64,000 nucleotides of DNA, taken from positions 3,100,001 to 3,164,000 of the forward strand of contig NZ_UGQM01000001.1 in assembly GCF_900454025.1 (NCBI RefSeq), written 5' to 3'. Under the pieces are notes generated by a model. That model worked only from the letters and a program-made list of their open reading frames with translations. It had not been told where the DNA came from and searched no databases. Each line of letters opens with the position of its first letter. Positions within the stretch are counted from its first letter, which is position 1. The DNA is from Mycolicibacterium gilvum (GTDB taxonomy: Bacteria > Actinomycetota > Actinomycetes > Mycobacteriales > Mycobacteriaceae). Made by a program: the position numbers and the translations under genes. Positions 1 to 8,922 of the stretch are shown piece after piece.

Positions 1-2
1 CC

Positions 3-344
3 GCCGACCAGCTCAAGGAGCGCACCGGTGGCACCTACTGCGAGATCGTCCCGCGCCAGCTCAGCCGGTTGCGTGAGGTGGCACGTGTCCTCGGCCCGCT
101 GCTGCCCGCCGCCCACCGCGACGCGCTCACCGACACCTCCGACCGGATCTCGATGCCCGCCCCGGACGGGCCGAACACGCTGATGCAGGCGCTGCACCTG
201 CTCAGCGAGGCCGACATCGAGCTGTCCGACATCGCGTTGCGGCGGCCGTCGCTCGACGAGGTGTTCCTGGCGCTGACCGGCGATCATCCGAAGGCCCGCG
301 ACGAGTCCGAGGACCCACGACTCGCCGCGGACGCGTACGCGTGA
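3..344 (+). CDS. drrA: ABC transporter ATP-binding protein, DrrA-like (3' part)
   Basis: Only the last 113 codons lie in the window; the Walker A, signature and Walker B motifs are upstream of base 1, so the ATPase identity rests on context. The visible part has the C-terminal form of daunorubicin-resistance-type ATPases, including the segment RRPSLDEVFLALTG near residues 80-95. The stop codon overlaps the GTG of the next permease gene (341), and a second permease follows, the drrA-drrB-drrC order that exports phthiocerol dimycocerosate (DIM) in M. tuberculosis. Assignment to a DIM-like exporter is inference from the adjacent PapA5-like gene and the nearby ketoreductase. Confidence 0.8.
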   Translation, partial: ADQLKERTGGTYCEIVPRQLSRLREVARVLGPLLPAAHRDALTDTSDRISMPAPDGPNTLMQALHLLSEADIELSDIALRRPSLDEVFLALTGDHPKARDESEDPRLAADAYA

Positions 345-1189
345 CCGCACAGAGCGCGGTGAAGACGGCGCCACGCCAGGCAGCGATCCCGCACGCGCTG
401 CGACCGCCGGTGTCGGCGATCCAGCAGTGGTGGGTGCTGACGGTCCGGATGATCACCCCGACGCTGCGCAACGGCGAGCTCGCCACGCAGGTCGTCGGCT
501 CGATCGTGTTCACCGTCGGCTATTACCTGCCGCTCAAGCAGATGATGGGCGCGGTGCAGCCGCTGAGCAGCTATGCGCAGTATCTGACCCCGCTGATCGT
601 GCTGCAGGCCATCTGGTTCGCCGCGATCTCGGCGGCGTTCCGGTCGGCGACCGACTCGGTGCAGGGCATCAACCGGCGCTTCCGTGCGATGCCGATCCCG
701 TCGAGCACCCCGCTGGCCGCTCGGATGACGGCCAGCATGTACCGCTGCTGTATCGCGCTGGCGGTGTCGGTGGGGTGCGGCTACGTGATCGGTTTCCGCT
801 TCGAGGCCGGTGTGCTGGGCATCCTCGGCTTCGTCGGACTGGTGCTGCTCATCGGTGCGGCGCTGGCGATCATCGGTGACCTGATCGGCGTCGCGACGCA
901 GAATCCCGAGGCGACGGCCCCGATGATGCTGATTCCGCAGCTGACGCTCGGCCTCGCGTCGGTGGGTCTGCAACCGGTGGAGCAGTTCCCCGACTGGATC
1001 CAGGGCTTCGTCCGCAACCAGCCGCTCTCGCAGTGGGTCTACGCGCTGCAGGCGCTCGCCGGCGACAGCACCGACGCGGCCCCGGATGCGACCGTGGCCG
1101 TTCTGGGGTCCGCGGTGGCGTGGGCTGCCGGGTGCATCGTGGTGGCCCTGGTGCTGCACGTCTGGGTCAGCAGGAGACGGCGCTCATGA
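341..1189 (+). CDS. drrB: ABC-2 type permease, DrrB-like
   Basis: This is a 282-residue integral membrane protein of the ABC-2 permease family. A short cytoplasmic N-terminus (about 35 residues) is followed by WWVLTVRMITPTLRN, typical of the DrrB/DrrC amphipathic entry helix, then about six hydrophobic segments. The GTG start overlaps the drrA stop by 4 bases and the TGA overlaps the next ATG by 4 bases, so the three genes are translationally coupled. It would form the membrane channel with DrrC for exporting a lipid or drug across the inner membrane. The DIM-like substrate is inferred from neighbours. Confidence 0.85.
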   Translation: MTAQSAVKTAPRQAAIPHALRPPVSAIQQWWVLTVRMITPTLRNGELATQVVGSIVFTVGYYLPLKQMMGAVQPLSSYAQYLTPLIVLQAIWFAAISAAFRSATDSVQGINRRFRAMPIPSSTPLAARMTASMYRCCIALAVSVGCGYVIGFRFEAGVLGILGFVGLVLLIGAALAIIGDLIGVATQNPEATAPMMLIPQLTLGLASVGLQPVEQFPDWIQGFVRNQPLSQWVYALQALAGDSTDAAPDATVAVLGSAVAWAAGCIVVALVLHVWVSRRRRS

Positions 1190-2031
1190 CCGTGGAGTCC
1201 TCGCCGTCGGCGACCTACCGGGTCGGCGGCAAGCATCGTCGCGCCCACGTGTGGGAGAACTCGCCCAGACAGCTCGTGCCGCAGGTGGCGGTGCTGACGG
1301 GACGCATCCTGCGGCGGTGGAGCCGGGACCCGGCGACCCTGGTGCAGTCGATGGTGATGCCCGCGGTGTTCCTGATCGCGCTCGACATCGTGCTCGGCGA
1401 CGTCATCGAGGCGGTGACCGGGCACAGCGGCCTGTACGGCCAGGTTCCGCTCGTCGCGTTGGTCGGCGGGATGACCGGATCGATCATCGGCGCGGTCGGC
1501 ATCATGCGGGAGCGTGACGCCGGTCTGCTGTCCCGGTTGTGGGTGGTGCCGGTGCACCGTGCGGCCGGTCTGCTGGCCCGTCTGGCGGCGGACTTCATCC
1601 GCATCACCGCGATAACACTGGTCGTGATGTCGGTCGGGCTCGTGCTGGGATTCCGGTTCGAGCAGGGGATTCCGGCCGCGATCGCCTGGGTTTTCATGCC
1701 CGCGTTGTTCGGGGTCACGTTGTCGGCCGCGGTGCTGACGCTGGCGTTGTTCTCGTCGAGCACCATCGCACCGCAGGCGACCGAGATCCTCATCGCGATC
1801 CTGATGTTCTTCTCCATCGGCTTCGTGCCGCTCGACCAGTATCCGGAGTGGCTGCAGCCCTTCGTCGAGCATCAACCCGTCAGCACTACGATCGAGGCGA
1901 TGAAGGGCCTGTCCCTTGAGGGTCCGATCGCACAGCCGGTGCTGTTCTCGGTGCTGTGGGCGGCCGGCATCGCCGCGGTCTGCGCCGTGCCGCTGGCGAT
2001 CGGGTATCGCAGGGCCAGCAAGCGCGGCTGA
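1186..2031 (+). CDS. drrC: ABC-2 type permease, DrrC-like
   Basis: A 281-residue membrane protein homologous to the preceding permease; both carry a late ...EWLQ/DWIQ-F-VxxQPxS motif. The ATG at 1186 overlaps the stop of drrB (ATGA), which fixes the start over longer upstream alternatives. It has about six membrane segments, starting near residue 40 with [17 protein letters not shown]. Together with DrrA and DrrB it completes an exporter. In M. tuberculosis drrC is followed directly by papA5, as here. Confidence 0.85.
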   Translation: MTVESSPSATYRVGGKHRRAHVWENSPRQLVPQVAVLTGRILRRWSRDPATLVQSMVMPAVFLIALDIVLGDVIEAVTGHSGLYGQVPLVALVGGMTGSIIGAVGIMRERDAGLLSRLWVVPVHRAAGLLARLAADFIRITAITLVVMSVGLVLGFRFEQGIPAAIAWVFMPALFGVTLSAAVLTLALFSSSTIAPQATEILIAILMFFSIGFVPLDQYPEWLQPFVEHQPVSTTIEAMKGLSLEGPIAQPVLFSVLWAAGIAAVCAVPLAIGYRRASKRG

Positions 2032-2074
2032 CGGGCCCCTTCCACCGATCCGAGCCACAGGGAGTCTCACACCG

Positions 2075-3331
2075 ATGTTTCCTTCTTCGGGCATCCGCAA
2101 GCTCGCACGCAGCGAGGAGATGTTCGCCGAGACGCAGAACTTCGTCGGGCTCGCCGCGCATGTGCGCGGCACCGTCGACGAGACCGCGTTGGCGGACGCG
2201 TTCGACGCGCTGCTGCAGGCGCATCCGGTGCTCAACGGGCACTTGGAGCAGCTTCCGGACGGCAAGTGGGAGATCGTGCTGGACGACCTGATGCACGAGG
2301 GCCTGGAAGTCGTGGAGTGCCACGGCGACCAGGAGCCGCCGCCGCTGCTGTTCGACCAGACCGCAGCGCTGACCCATCTGCGGTTGACCCGGCGGGACGA
2401 CGAGACGCACCTGACCCTCTACATCCACCACAGCCTGGCCGACGGGCACCACCAGTTCAGCCTCGTCGAGGAGTTGTTCTCGACCTACACCGACCTCGTC
2501 ACCACCGGCACCGCACGGCAGGCTCCGGTGGCGCCGGCCCCGGCGGCACTGGAGACCATCCTGTCCGACCGTGGCGTGGAGAAGAAGCTGCGCTCCGGCC
2601 TGGAGCGGCTGCTGGCGGCGATGTTCGCCTATGACGTGCCGCCGTCGCGCCGCGCGCCGGCGGAGAACAACCCGGTTCTGCCGCAACGGGTTCCGATGGA
2701 GTTCTGCAAACTCTCGGAGGCCGAGACCGAGAACATCATCGGGTTCTGCCGGGCCAACAAGCTCGGTCTGAACAGCCTGCTGTCGGCGTCGATCCTGATG
2801 GCGGAGTGGCAGCTGCGCGAGACGCCGAACATCCCGGTGCCCTACGTCTACCCGGTGGACCTGCGTTACCTGCTCTCGCCGCCGGTGTCGGCCACCGAGT
2901 GCACCAACCCCGTCGGCATCGCGACCTATCTGGCCGAGATCTCACCCGACACCGACGTCGTCGACCTCGCCCGCGACATCAACGACACCTTCAAGGCCGA
3001 CATCGCCGACGGTGTGATCCAGCAGAGCTTCCTGCATTTCAGTCCGCAGTACGTCGGGAACCCGCCGGGCCTGCCCGATGTCGTGATGTTCACCGACAAC
3101 GGCATCGTGCCGCCGATGCGGATGCCCCCGGACATGGAGCTCGCCGCCAGCCACGGGGAGCTCTACTTCGCCGTCGGGGCCGGCATCGAGATCTACACCA
3201 GCAAGATCTTCGCCGGCCGGCTGATGATCGAGTACCACTCGCACGGTCCGGCGCCGGAGAAGTCCGTGCAGACGATCGAGACGCTGCTGCGCGGGATCGC
3301 AGCGCGTCAGGCGGCGGCGCGTGTCAGCTGA
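2075..3331 (+). CDS. PapA5-like acyltransferase (condensation-domain fold)
   Basis: A 418-residue protein of the polyketide-associated protein family, acyl-CoA- or ACP-dependent acyltransferases with the BAHD/nonribosomal condensation fold. The catalytic HHxxxDG motif is at residues 118-124 (HHSLADG), matching the position in M. tuberculosis PapA5 (422 aa), which esterifies phthiocerol with mycocerosic acids. It sits 43 bases after drrC in the same orientation, the drrABC-papA5 order of the DIM locus. It ends overlapping by 8 bases the end of the convergent methyltransferase gene. The acyl donor and diol acceptor cannot be read from sequence; calling it papA5 proper would need a phylogeny. 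Confidence 0.85.
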   Translation: MFPSSGIRKLARSEEMFAETQNFVGLAAHVRGTVDETALADAFDALLQAHPVLNGHLEQLPDGKWEIVLDDLMHEGLEVVECHGDQEPPPLLFDQTAALTHLRLTRRDDETHLTLYIHHSLADGHHQFSLVEELFSTYTDLVTTGTARQAPVAPAPAALETILSDRGVEKKLRSGLERLLAAMFAYDVPPSRRAPAENNPVLPQRVPMEFCKLSEAETENIIGFCRANKLGLNSLLSASILMAEWQLRETPNIPVPYVYPVDLRYLLSPPVSATECTNPVGIATYLAEISPDTDVVDLARDINDTFKADIADGVIQQSFLHFSPQYVGNPPGLPDVVMFTDNGIVPPMRMPPDMELAASHGELYFAVGAGIEIYTSKIFAGRLMIEYHSHGPAPEKSVQTIETLLRGIAARQAAARVS

Positions 3332-4154
3332 CGGGCCCGAACCCGTAGCGGTGGTACTGCAGAGCGTTGCGCAGCGGCGGCACCGCGCGCACGGCCCGGC
3401 CCAGCACCTTGAACGGGGCGGACGCCCGCGCCGCGGTGCTCGCGTCGAACAGCGTCGCCGCAGCCAGCAGCCGGGTGCCGGGCACCTTCGACAGGATGTC
3501 CTCGGGGCTGTTGACGGCCCAGTACAGCGTGGAACCGGTTTTGCGGACCAGGGTCTGGGTCTTCTGCGACTTGATCGGAAGCCAGTTGTAGAAGTCGATC
3601 TGCAGTTCGCCGGATCCGAAGCGTTCGACGACGCGCCGCAGCAGCGCGACGCCCTCGTCCTCGGTCAGATACATGCTGATGCCCTCGGCCAGGAACAGCA
3701 GCGGCTTGCCGGTCGGGATCTGGTCGAGCCACGACAGCTCGGTCGCCGGGGTCGGCAGCAGGTGGTAGTTCGGCCGCGACGGGTAGACCTTCTCGCGCAG
3801 CTCGATCACGCCCGGGAAGTCGACGTCGTACCACTGCACGTTCGGTCCCGGGTCGACGCGGAAGACGCGGCTGTCGAGGCCACAGCCGAGGTGGACGACC
3901 GTGCAGTCGCCGTGCGCGGCGATGAACTGCTTGGCCCAGATGTCGTACTGCGCGGTGCGCACGGTGACGATCGGCGCCCATCGTCCGGTGACCCCGAGGT
4001 CTGCCCAGTCGTAGTCGATGCGCTCGATGGCCTCCTTGGCGAACCGGTCGCCGAGCACGGGGCGGTCGAAGTCGGCGTCGAGGGCTTTGAGATAGAGGGT
4101 CGTCAGCATCGTCTGGGCGGGCCCGGTCAGATCGATGGAAACCTTGTCGGTCAT
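3324..4154 (-). CDS. SAM-dependent methyltransferase, LCM/TIGR00027 type
   Basis: A 276-residue class I methyltransferase of the leucine carboxyl methyltransferase-like group that is expanded in mycobacteria. The SAM-binding motif [14 protein letters not shown] is near residues 85-98, followed by [10 protein letters not shown] as the acidic second motif. The start at 4154 ([11 protein letters not shown]) is the usual one for the family; a longer reading would run into the divergent flavodoxin promoter. The gene converges on the PapA5-like gene. Substrate unknown; in this setting an O-methyltransferase on a lipid or polyketide is plausible but unproven. Confidence 0.8.
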   Translation of the reverse strand: MTDKVSIDLTGPAQTMLTTLYLKALDADFDRPVLGDRFAKEAIERIDYDWADLGVTGRWAPIVTVRTAQYDIWAKQFIAAHGDCTVVHLGCGLDSRVFRVDPGPNVQWYDVDFPGVIELREKVYPSRPNYHLLPTPATELSWLDQIPTGKPLLFLAEGISMYLTEDEGVALLRRVVERFGSGELQIDFYNWLPIKSQKTQTLVRKTGSTLYWAVNSPEDILSKVPGTRLLAAATLFDASTAARASAPFKVLGRAVRAVPPLRNALQYHRYGFGPVS

Positions 4155-4218
4155 AAACCAGAGGCTATGCGTAAACGCCGCCCGGCGGAAAATCAGCCTC
4201 ACACCAGAAGGAGCGACA

Positions 4219-4893
4219 GTGAATTCAGCGGGTGAGTCGAACGGCACCAGGGTGCTTCTCGTCTACTACTCCTATACCGGACAAACACAGAAGGTCCTCG
4301 ACGCGGCGGCCGACGTGCTGCGCGAGCGCGGGTGTGAGGTGACGTTGGCGCCCATCGAGTTCGTGGATCCGCAGTACTCCGAACCGTTCACCCGGTTCCC
4401 GATGCGCAGTGTGTGGCCGGACATGTTCAGTGTGTACAAGGCGCAGGGCAGGGGGGAGACCGGTGAGATCCGTACGCCGGATGCGGTGCGCGACGGGCGC
4501 TATGACCTGGTGATCTTCGGGTCGCCGACGTGGTGGGACACGGTCAGCATGCCGCTGCGGTCGTTCCTGGAGTCCGGGGACGCCAAGGCGCTGCTCGACG
4601 GCACACCGTACGCGGTGGTGACGGTGTGCCGCCGCCTCTGGCGGGGGAACCTGGAGGCGGTGCGTGAACTCGCCGACAAGCAGGGCGGCCGCTTCGCCGA
4701 CAGCATCCACTTCGAGTACCCGGGTGGTCAGCTGACGTCGTTGCTGTCACTGGCCAGCTATCTCGGCTCGGGGGAGTACAAGCAGCGTTATCTCGGGGTG
4801 AAGATCCCGACCACGAACATCAGTGCCGGACAGGTGGATCAGGCACGTTCCTTCGCAGGACGGCTGGCGGACCGGCTGTTCGGCGGGCGTTGA
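4219..4893 (+). CDS. Flavodoxin-fold protein (FMN reductase / quinone reductase-like)
   Basis: A 224-residue flavodoxin-like protein. The N-terminal phosphate-binding loop YYSYTGQTQKV (about residues 15-25) and the GSPTWWDT segment near residue 98 would bind FMN. The GTG at 4219 is preceded by a good ribosome site, GAAGGAG at 4207-4213. It starts a three-gene plus-strand run with the DUF2505 protein (12 bases on) and the nitroreductase. It probably shuttles electrons to or from a flavin or quinone; the partner is unknown. It is divergent from the methyltransferase, with a 64-base promoter interval. Confidence 0.75.
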   Translation: MNSAGESNGTRVLLVYYSYTGQTQKVLDAAADVLRERGCEVTLAPIEFVDPQYSEPFTRFPMRSVWPDMFSVYKAQGRGETGEIRTPDAVRDGRYDLVIFGSPTWWDTVSMPLRSFLESGDAKALLDGTPYAVVTVCRRLWRGNLEAVRELADKQGGRFADSIHFEYPGGQLTSLLSLASYLGSGEYKQRYLGVKIPTTNISAGQVDQARSFAGRLADRLFGGR

Positions 4894-4905
4894 GGACGGT
4901 CGGTC

Positions 4906-5412
4906 GTGCCGAGACCCTTTGACGTCGAGACCGATTCGCCCGCCGGCGTCGAGGCGATCCTGCGGGCTTTCGGCGACGAGAGCTACTGGAACGCCCGGAT
5001 CACCGAATTCGGCGGCGGCGCAACGACGCTGGACGCCCTCGAGGTCGACGCCGACGGCGCCGTCGCGGTGGCCACCACCCAGGATCTGCGCAACGATCTG
5101 CTGCCGGGTCCGCTGACGAAGGTGTTTCGCGGCAACCTCTCGATCGTGCGGACCGAGACCTGGCGGCGCGACGGCGCCGGCGTGGTCAGCGGCGCGGTGA
5201 CGATCTCCGCGTCCGGCGTGCCGGGCAGCGGTGTCGGCGACGCCGCTCTGCTGCCGTTGCCGGACGGGTCGCGGCTGACGCTGGCCGGTACGGTCGAGGT
5301 CAAGATCCCGCTCGTCGGCGGACGGGTCGAGAAGGTCATCTGCGACCAGATCGTCGTCGAGATCCCGCAACTGCAGCGCTTCACCTCGGATTGGATTGCC
5401 CAGCATGGCTGA
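4906..5412 (+). CDS. DUF2505 family protein (START/SRPBCC-like fold)
   Basis: A 168-residue protein with the features of DUF2505, a mycobacterial family predicted to have a START-like lipid-binding fold. It begins at a GTG (VPRPFDVETDSP). It has the family's pattern of a short helix, a beta-rich middle and a C-terminal helix. Its last 8 bases overlap the start of the nitroreductase gene, indicating translational coupling. No catalytic residues are evident, and a carrier or chaperone role for a hydrophobic ligand is only a guess from the fold. Confidence 0.7.
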   Translation: MPRPFDVETDSPAGVEAILRAFGDESYWNARITEFGGGATTLDALEVDADGAVAVATTQDLRNDLLPGPLTKVFRGNLSIVRTETWRRDGAGVVSGAVTISASGVPGSGVGDAALLPLPDGSRLTLAGTVEVKIPLVGGRVEKVICDQIVVEIPQLQRFTSDWIAQHG

Positions 5413-6109
5413 CCCCACCCCGTCCACGTCGGAAGCGCTTGCGCGCCTGGACATGTCGCTGATCGATGTGATGATGACCCAGCGCGCGGTGCGCCGGGTC
5501 TATCCCGATCCGGTCGATGACGAGATCGTGATGAAGTGCCTGGAGGTCGCGCTGCACGCGCCGACCGGAGCCAACGGCCAGAACTGGGAATTCATCGTCG
5601 TCAAGGACTACGAGACCAAGAAGAAGCTCGCCAAACGGTATCGGCAGGCATGGAACCTGTACTACCAGACGGTGATACGGCGGGTCTCCAAACGCGACCC
5701 GTCGATGGCCAAGACCGCCAGGGCGGTGCAGTGGCAGGTCGACCACTTCACCGAGGTGCCGGTGCTGATCGTGGCGTGCCTGAAGCTGGGTCCCAAGGAC
5801 GGCCGGATCCCGTTCGTGCCGATGCCGCATGCCGCGCTGTCGGGGTTCTACGGCTCCATCTATCCGAGCGTGCAGAACCTGCTACTGGCCGCACGCGCGA
5901 TGGGGCTCGGCGCGTCGCTGATCACGCTGCCGTTGTGGAGTGTGACGTCGACCCGCAAGACGCTGGGCCTGCCGGTGTCGGTGACGCCGTGCTGTGTGGT
6001 GCCGCTGGGCTGGCCCCGCGGCCGGTACGGGCCGACCACCCGACGGCCGGTGGCCGAGGTGATGCATCTCAACACCTACGGCAACCGACCGTGGATGGGG
6101 ACCGGCTAG
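5405..6109 (+). CDS. Nitroreductase family protein
   Basis: A 234-residue FMN-dependent nitroreductase-fold protein. The N-terminal MMTQRAVRRVYPDPV (about residues 22-36) is the RxxR-type FMN-binding start of the family, followed by HAPTGANGQNWEFIVV and the late GLGASLITLPLW segment. Family members reduce nitro groups, quinones or enones with NAD(P)H. The ATG at 5405 overlaps the preceding gene by 8 bases and closes the flavodoxin-DUF2505-nitroreductase run. Its TAG abuts the stop codon of the convergent secreted-protein gene, forming the palindrome TAGCTA. Confidence 0.8.
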   Translation: MADPTPSTSEALARLDMSLIDVMMTQRAVRRVYPDPVDDEIVMKCLEVALHAPTGANGQNWEFIVVKDYETKKKLAKRYRQAWNLYYQTVIRRVSKRDPSMAKTARAVQWQVDHFTEVPVLIVACLKLGPKDGRIPFVPMPHAALSGFYGSIYPSVQNLLLAARAMGLGASLITLPLWSVTSTRKTLGLPVSVTPCCVVPLGWPRGRYGPTTRRPVAEVMHLNTYGNRPWMGTG

Positions 6110-7417
6110 CTACTCGCTGTCCGCGCCACTTCCACCATCGCTGTCCGAATCACCGGAATCGGCTGTCCCTGAGTCTGATTCAGACGACGCAGTATCGGAG
6201 GCCGCGGTATCGGAGGCCGCAGTATCGGAGGCCGCGGTCTCGGGCTTGCGGTGCTTGCCCGTCGACGACGTCGACTTCTCGGCATCCGCGTCGGCATCAG
6301 CATCAGCATCAGCGTCGGCGTCGGCACGTTCGGTGACCAGCGCGAACTTGCGCTTCAGCGCGCTCGTCGCGCCGTCGATCACGGATTCGGCGGACGGCGT
6401 CTGCGCATCGGTGTCGGTGTCGGCGGTGCCACTGTCTTCTTCGGCGGCGTCGGTGTCGACCTCTGTGTCGGTGCCGCTGCTCTCGTCACCGGTGACGACT
6501 TCGGTGTCGGTACCCGTCGACACCGGCACGGGGGAGAGTGACACCAGTTTACGCTCGGCCGGGACGGTCGCCGTGGACACCAGGACCAGTTCGGGTTCGA
6601 CGACCTCGGCCGCCGCGCCGCTGCCCGCCGGATCCTCCTGCTCGTCCCCGGTCTCCTCCTCGGCCGGCGGCCGCAGGAACGCCTTGAAGAACCGCTCGAT
6701 CTCGCGGACTGCGACCCAGTCCGGCATGTGACCGGTGATCTGCAGCGCCGCAGCGAGATTCGCGAACGCGGTGACGGTCTCCCACAGAGTCGTGGTCTCG
6801 ATCCCCGTGGGTTCTGCTGTCCACGAATCCCACACGGAGCGAAGAGGTTCGGCGGGATCGAGTTTGACCGTCTGCTGGGACCAGGGAGTCTCGACGCCGT
6901 TGACCGGCGTTCGGACGACGGGGAACGTGTATCCGTCGTCGCTGTAGAACTCGCTCATCGGGACCTTGAACATCTTCCCGAGCATGCCCGGAAGGTCGGG
7001 GCAGTCGAAGTTGCAGCCCTCGTGCATCGGCAGGTTCGCCGTGACCCACCAGTTCACGTGCCGGCCCCACGGCTCCGAGAACGCCGGGAACGGGATCAGA
7101 GCGTTGATGCTCTCCATCAGCATCGCCGGATTGGCCTCGTCCCAGCCCCACTGATTGTTGGGTTGGTTCTCGTTCCAACTCCCGCTGATCGCCAGCGCCG
7201 TCGCGAGGCGATCGACGGCGGCGACCATGTTGGCGGGGGCACTCAGCATCTGCTCGATCATGTTGATCGGCACGTAGGCCACCGACGCGGTCAGGCTGAC
7301 GTCGGACTCGACGACGCGCAGCGCCGGCGTCGACGGCGATATCGGACTTACTGCGATGACACTGGCCCCCACCAGCGCCACACCGGTGGTCACGACCGGC
7401 TTGACGGCTACTCGCAT
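6110..7417 (-). CDS. Secreted protein with acidic repeat tail; lacks the PE-PPE hydrolase domain
   Basis: A 435-residue predicted exported protein. Its N-terminus (VKPVVTTGVALVGASVIAVS) closely matches that of the PE-PPE protein at 10228. Residues of about 75-235, with ANLPMHEGC, MFKVPMSEFY and GYTF, match the second half of that protein, but the hydrolase domain between signal and this module is absent. From about residue 250 the chain is acidic and of low complexity, with (Asp-Ala) repeats encoded by a 6-base unit and a 15-base repeat coding TAASD, ending GSGADSE. Function unknown; it could be an inactive partner of the hydrolase. Confidence 0.8.
   Translation of the reverse strand: MRVAVKPVVTTGVALVGASVIAVSPISPSTPALRVVESDVSLTASVAYVPINMIEQMLSAPANMVAAVDRLATALAISGSWNENQPNNQWGWDEANPAMLMESINALIPFPAFSEPWGRHVNWWVTANLPMHEGCNFDCPDLPGMLGKMFKVPMSEFYSDDGYTFPVVRTPVNGVETPWSQQTVKLDPAEPLRSVWDSWTAEPTGIETTTLWETVTAFANLAAALQITGHMPDWVAVREIERFFKAFLRPPAEEETGDEQEDPAGSGAAAEVVEPELVLVSTATVPAERKLVSLSPVPVSTGTDTEVVTGDESSGTDTEVDTDAAEEDSGTADTDTDAQTPSAESVIDGATSALKRKFALVTERADADADADADADADAEKSTSSTGKHRKPETAASDTAASDTAASDTASSESDSGTADSGDSDSDGGSGADSE
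6189..6243. repeat. 15-bp tandem repeat in acidic tail
   Basis: The unit GCAGTATCGGAGGCC recurs at 6189, 6204 and 6219 with one A/G variant position, and a fourth copy breaks down after 6234. It codes (S/T)AASD on the minus strand and is a likely slippage site for tail-length variation. Confidence 0.85.
6281..6328. repeat. 6-bp tandem repeat (Asp-Ala codons)
   Basis: A run of roughly eight imperfect copies of GCATCR/GCGTCG codes alternating Asp and Ala on the minus strand. It lies inside the acidic tail of the secreted protein ending at 6110. Confidence 0.8.
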
Positions 7418-7638
7418 GACACCCAACTTCTCCCCGACGGTTCGTTGTTCGACCGCCCGACCATACCCTGAGTGCTGCGGACCGCCGCACCGTTCGGCAA
7501 ACGGCCGGGATTTGGTGCAACCGAGGGAAGGAATTGACGCTGATGCGAAATAGCTTGCGTATGCGTGCATTCGGTGTCCGGGAGGCAGGCCGGAGGGGGG
7601 AGGGCGGAAGTTAGCCGGGCAAACTTCCGGCCCCGAGC

Positions 7639-8808
7639 TCAGAGCTTCTTGAGGCCGCGAAGCACCCGGTTGTACGGCAACGTCGCCGAGACACCCTTGC
7701 GCAGCTTCGGGTTCAGTTGGCTGCCGTTGATCACCAGGAGGTACCGCAGGCCGTGGTCGCGCCACTCGGCCACCTGGTCGAGCACCTCGTCGGCGGTGCC
7801 GTGGAAGCAGATCTCCTTCATCAGCGAGGCCGGGACGCTCGCGGTGTAGGCGAGAGCGGCCTCCTTGTCGATCATCTGCGGGACCAGATCCTGCACGCCC
7901 GAGAAATCGGAACCCAGCGGGTGTTCGACGCCGTGCCTCGCCCAGGCCTCCGCCGGTGCCGCCAGCGCGACCGACTTCACGATCACCGAGTCCAGTGCTT
8001 CGTCGACATCAGCACGGGTGCGGCCGGTGACCACCGTCCGGTTGACCGCGGGCACGATTGCCATCGGGTCCCGGCCGTTGTCGGACGCGGCGGTGCGCAC
8101 CGCGTCGAGTGCGCGGGCATAGTCGGCGGGCCGGGAGATCACGAACGGCACCCAACCGTCGGCATAGCGTCCGGTGGCCCGCAGCATCCGGGGTCCGTGC
8201 GCGGCGACCCAGATCTCCGGCCATCGGCCCTTGTACGGGGGCAGGTCGAACACCGCGTGCCGCAGCGGGAAATAGTCCGATTCGCGCGTCACCGGCTCAC
8301 CGCCGGACTTCCACAACGCACGGATGGTGGCGAGCGCCTCCACGAAGCGGGCGACGGGCTTGGTCCACTCCACGCCGTAGGGTTCGTTCCCCTCCCGCTC
8401 GCCGACCCCGATACCGAGGATCGCGCGCCCGCGGGTCAGCAGATGCAGCGTCGCCGCAGCCTGCGCGGTGATCGCCGGGTGGCGGCGACTGGCGTCGGTC
8501 ACACCGACGCCGAACCGTAGGCGGCCGCGGTGACGCGCGGCGAGATGGCCGAGCATCGTCCACGGCTCCAGAATCGCGTCGACCTTCGGCACGAGTTTGG
8601 CGGCCAGGCCGAGATGCTCCGGAGTCGCGACCGAGCGGGGCACCAGAGAGTTGATGTGGTCACCCACCCAGAACGAATCCGCACCGGTCGCCGACGCGGT
8701 CAGCATCGCCGCCGACGGCAACAGCGTCGGCGAGACCCGCGTGTTCACGATGCCGTCGAGCAATCCGAATCGGAACTGGGAACCGGCGGATCGCGATCGG
8801 AGGCTCAT
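7639..8808 (-). CDS. LLM-class F420-dependent phthiodiolone ketoreductase-like
   Basis: A 389-residue luciferase-like monooxygenase-fold protein that strongly resembles, from memory, the M. tuberculosis phthiodiolone ketoreductase Rv2951c. Shared stretches include [48 protein letters not shown] and the C-terminus RGLKKL. That enzyme uses F420H2 to reduce the keto group of phthiodiolone on the way to phthiocerol in DIM and phenolic glycolipids. With drrABC and the PapA5-like gene close by, it supports a DIM-like pathway. The start at 8808 ([15 protein letters not shown]) is a little longer than the family; a divergent hydrolase gene begins 114 bases away. Confidence 0.85.
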   Translation of the reverse strand: MSLRSRSAGSQFRFGLLDGIVNTRVSPTLLPSAAMLTASATGADSFWVGDHINSLVPRSVATPEHLGLAAKLVPKVDAILEPWTMLGHLAARHRGRLRFGVGVTDASRRHPAITAQAAATLHLLTRGRAILGIGVGEREGNEPYGVEWTKPVARFVEALATIRALWKSGGEPVTRESDYFPLRHAVFDLPPYKGRWPEIWVAAHGPRMLRATGRYADGWVPFVISRPADYARALDAVRTAASDNGRDPMAIVPAVNRTVVTGRTRADVDEALDSVIVKSVALAAPAEAWARHGVEHPLGSDFSGVQDLVPQMIDKEAALAYTASVPASLMKEICFHGTADEVLDQVAEWRDHGLRYLLVINGSQLNPKLRKGVSATLPYNRVLRGLKKL

Positions 8809-8922
8809 GGATAGCGACCGTACTACCGCCCGACGACCGGACGTTCGCGGCGAGGCCCGGTGGTACGTTCGTCACGTCTGACATCTGACGCACCCCCCGA
8901 TCGAAAAGGTGGTGGCCCCGCC

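Noticed and set aside
6189..6328. Repeat cluster as a CRISPR array
   Set aside because: Units are 6 and 15 bases, directly adjacent with no spacers, and lie in frame inside a coding sequence.
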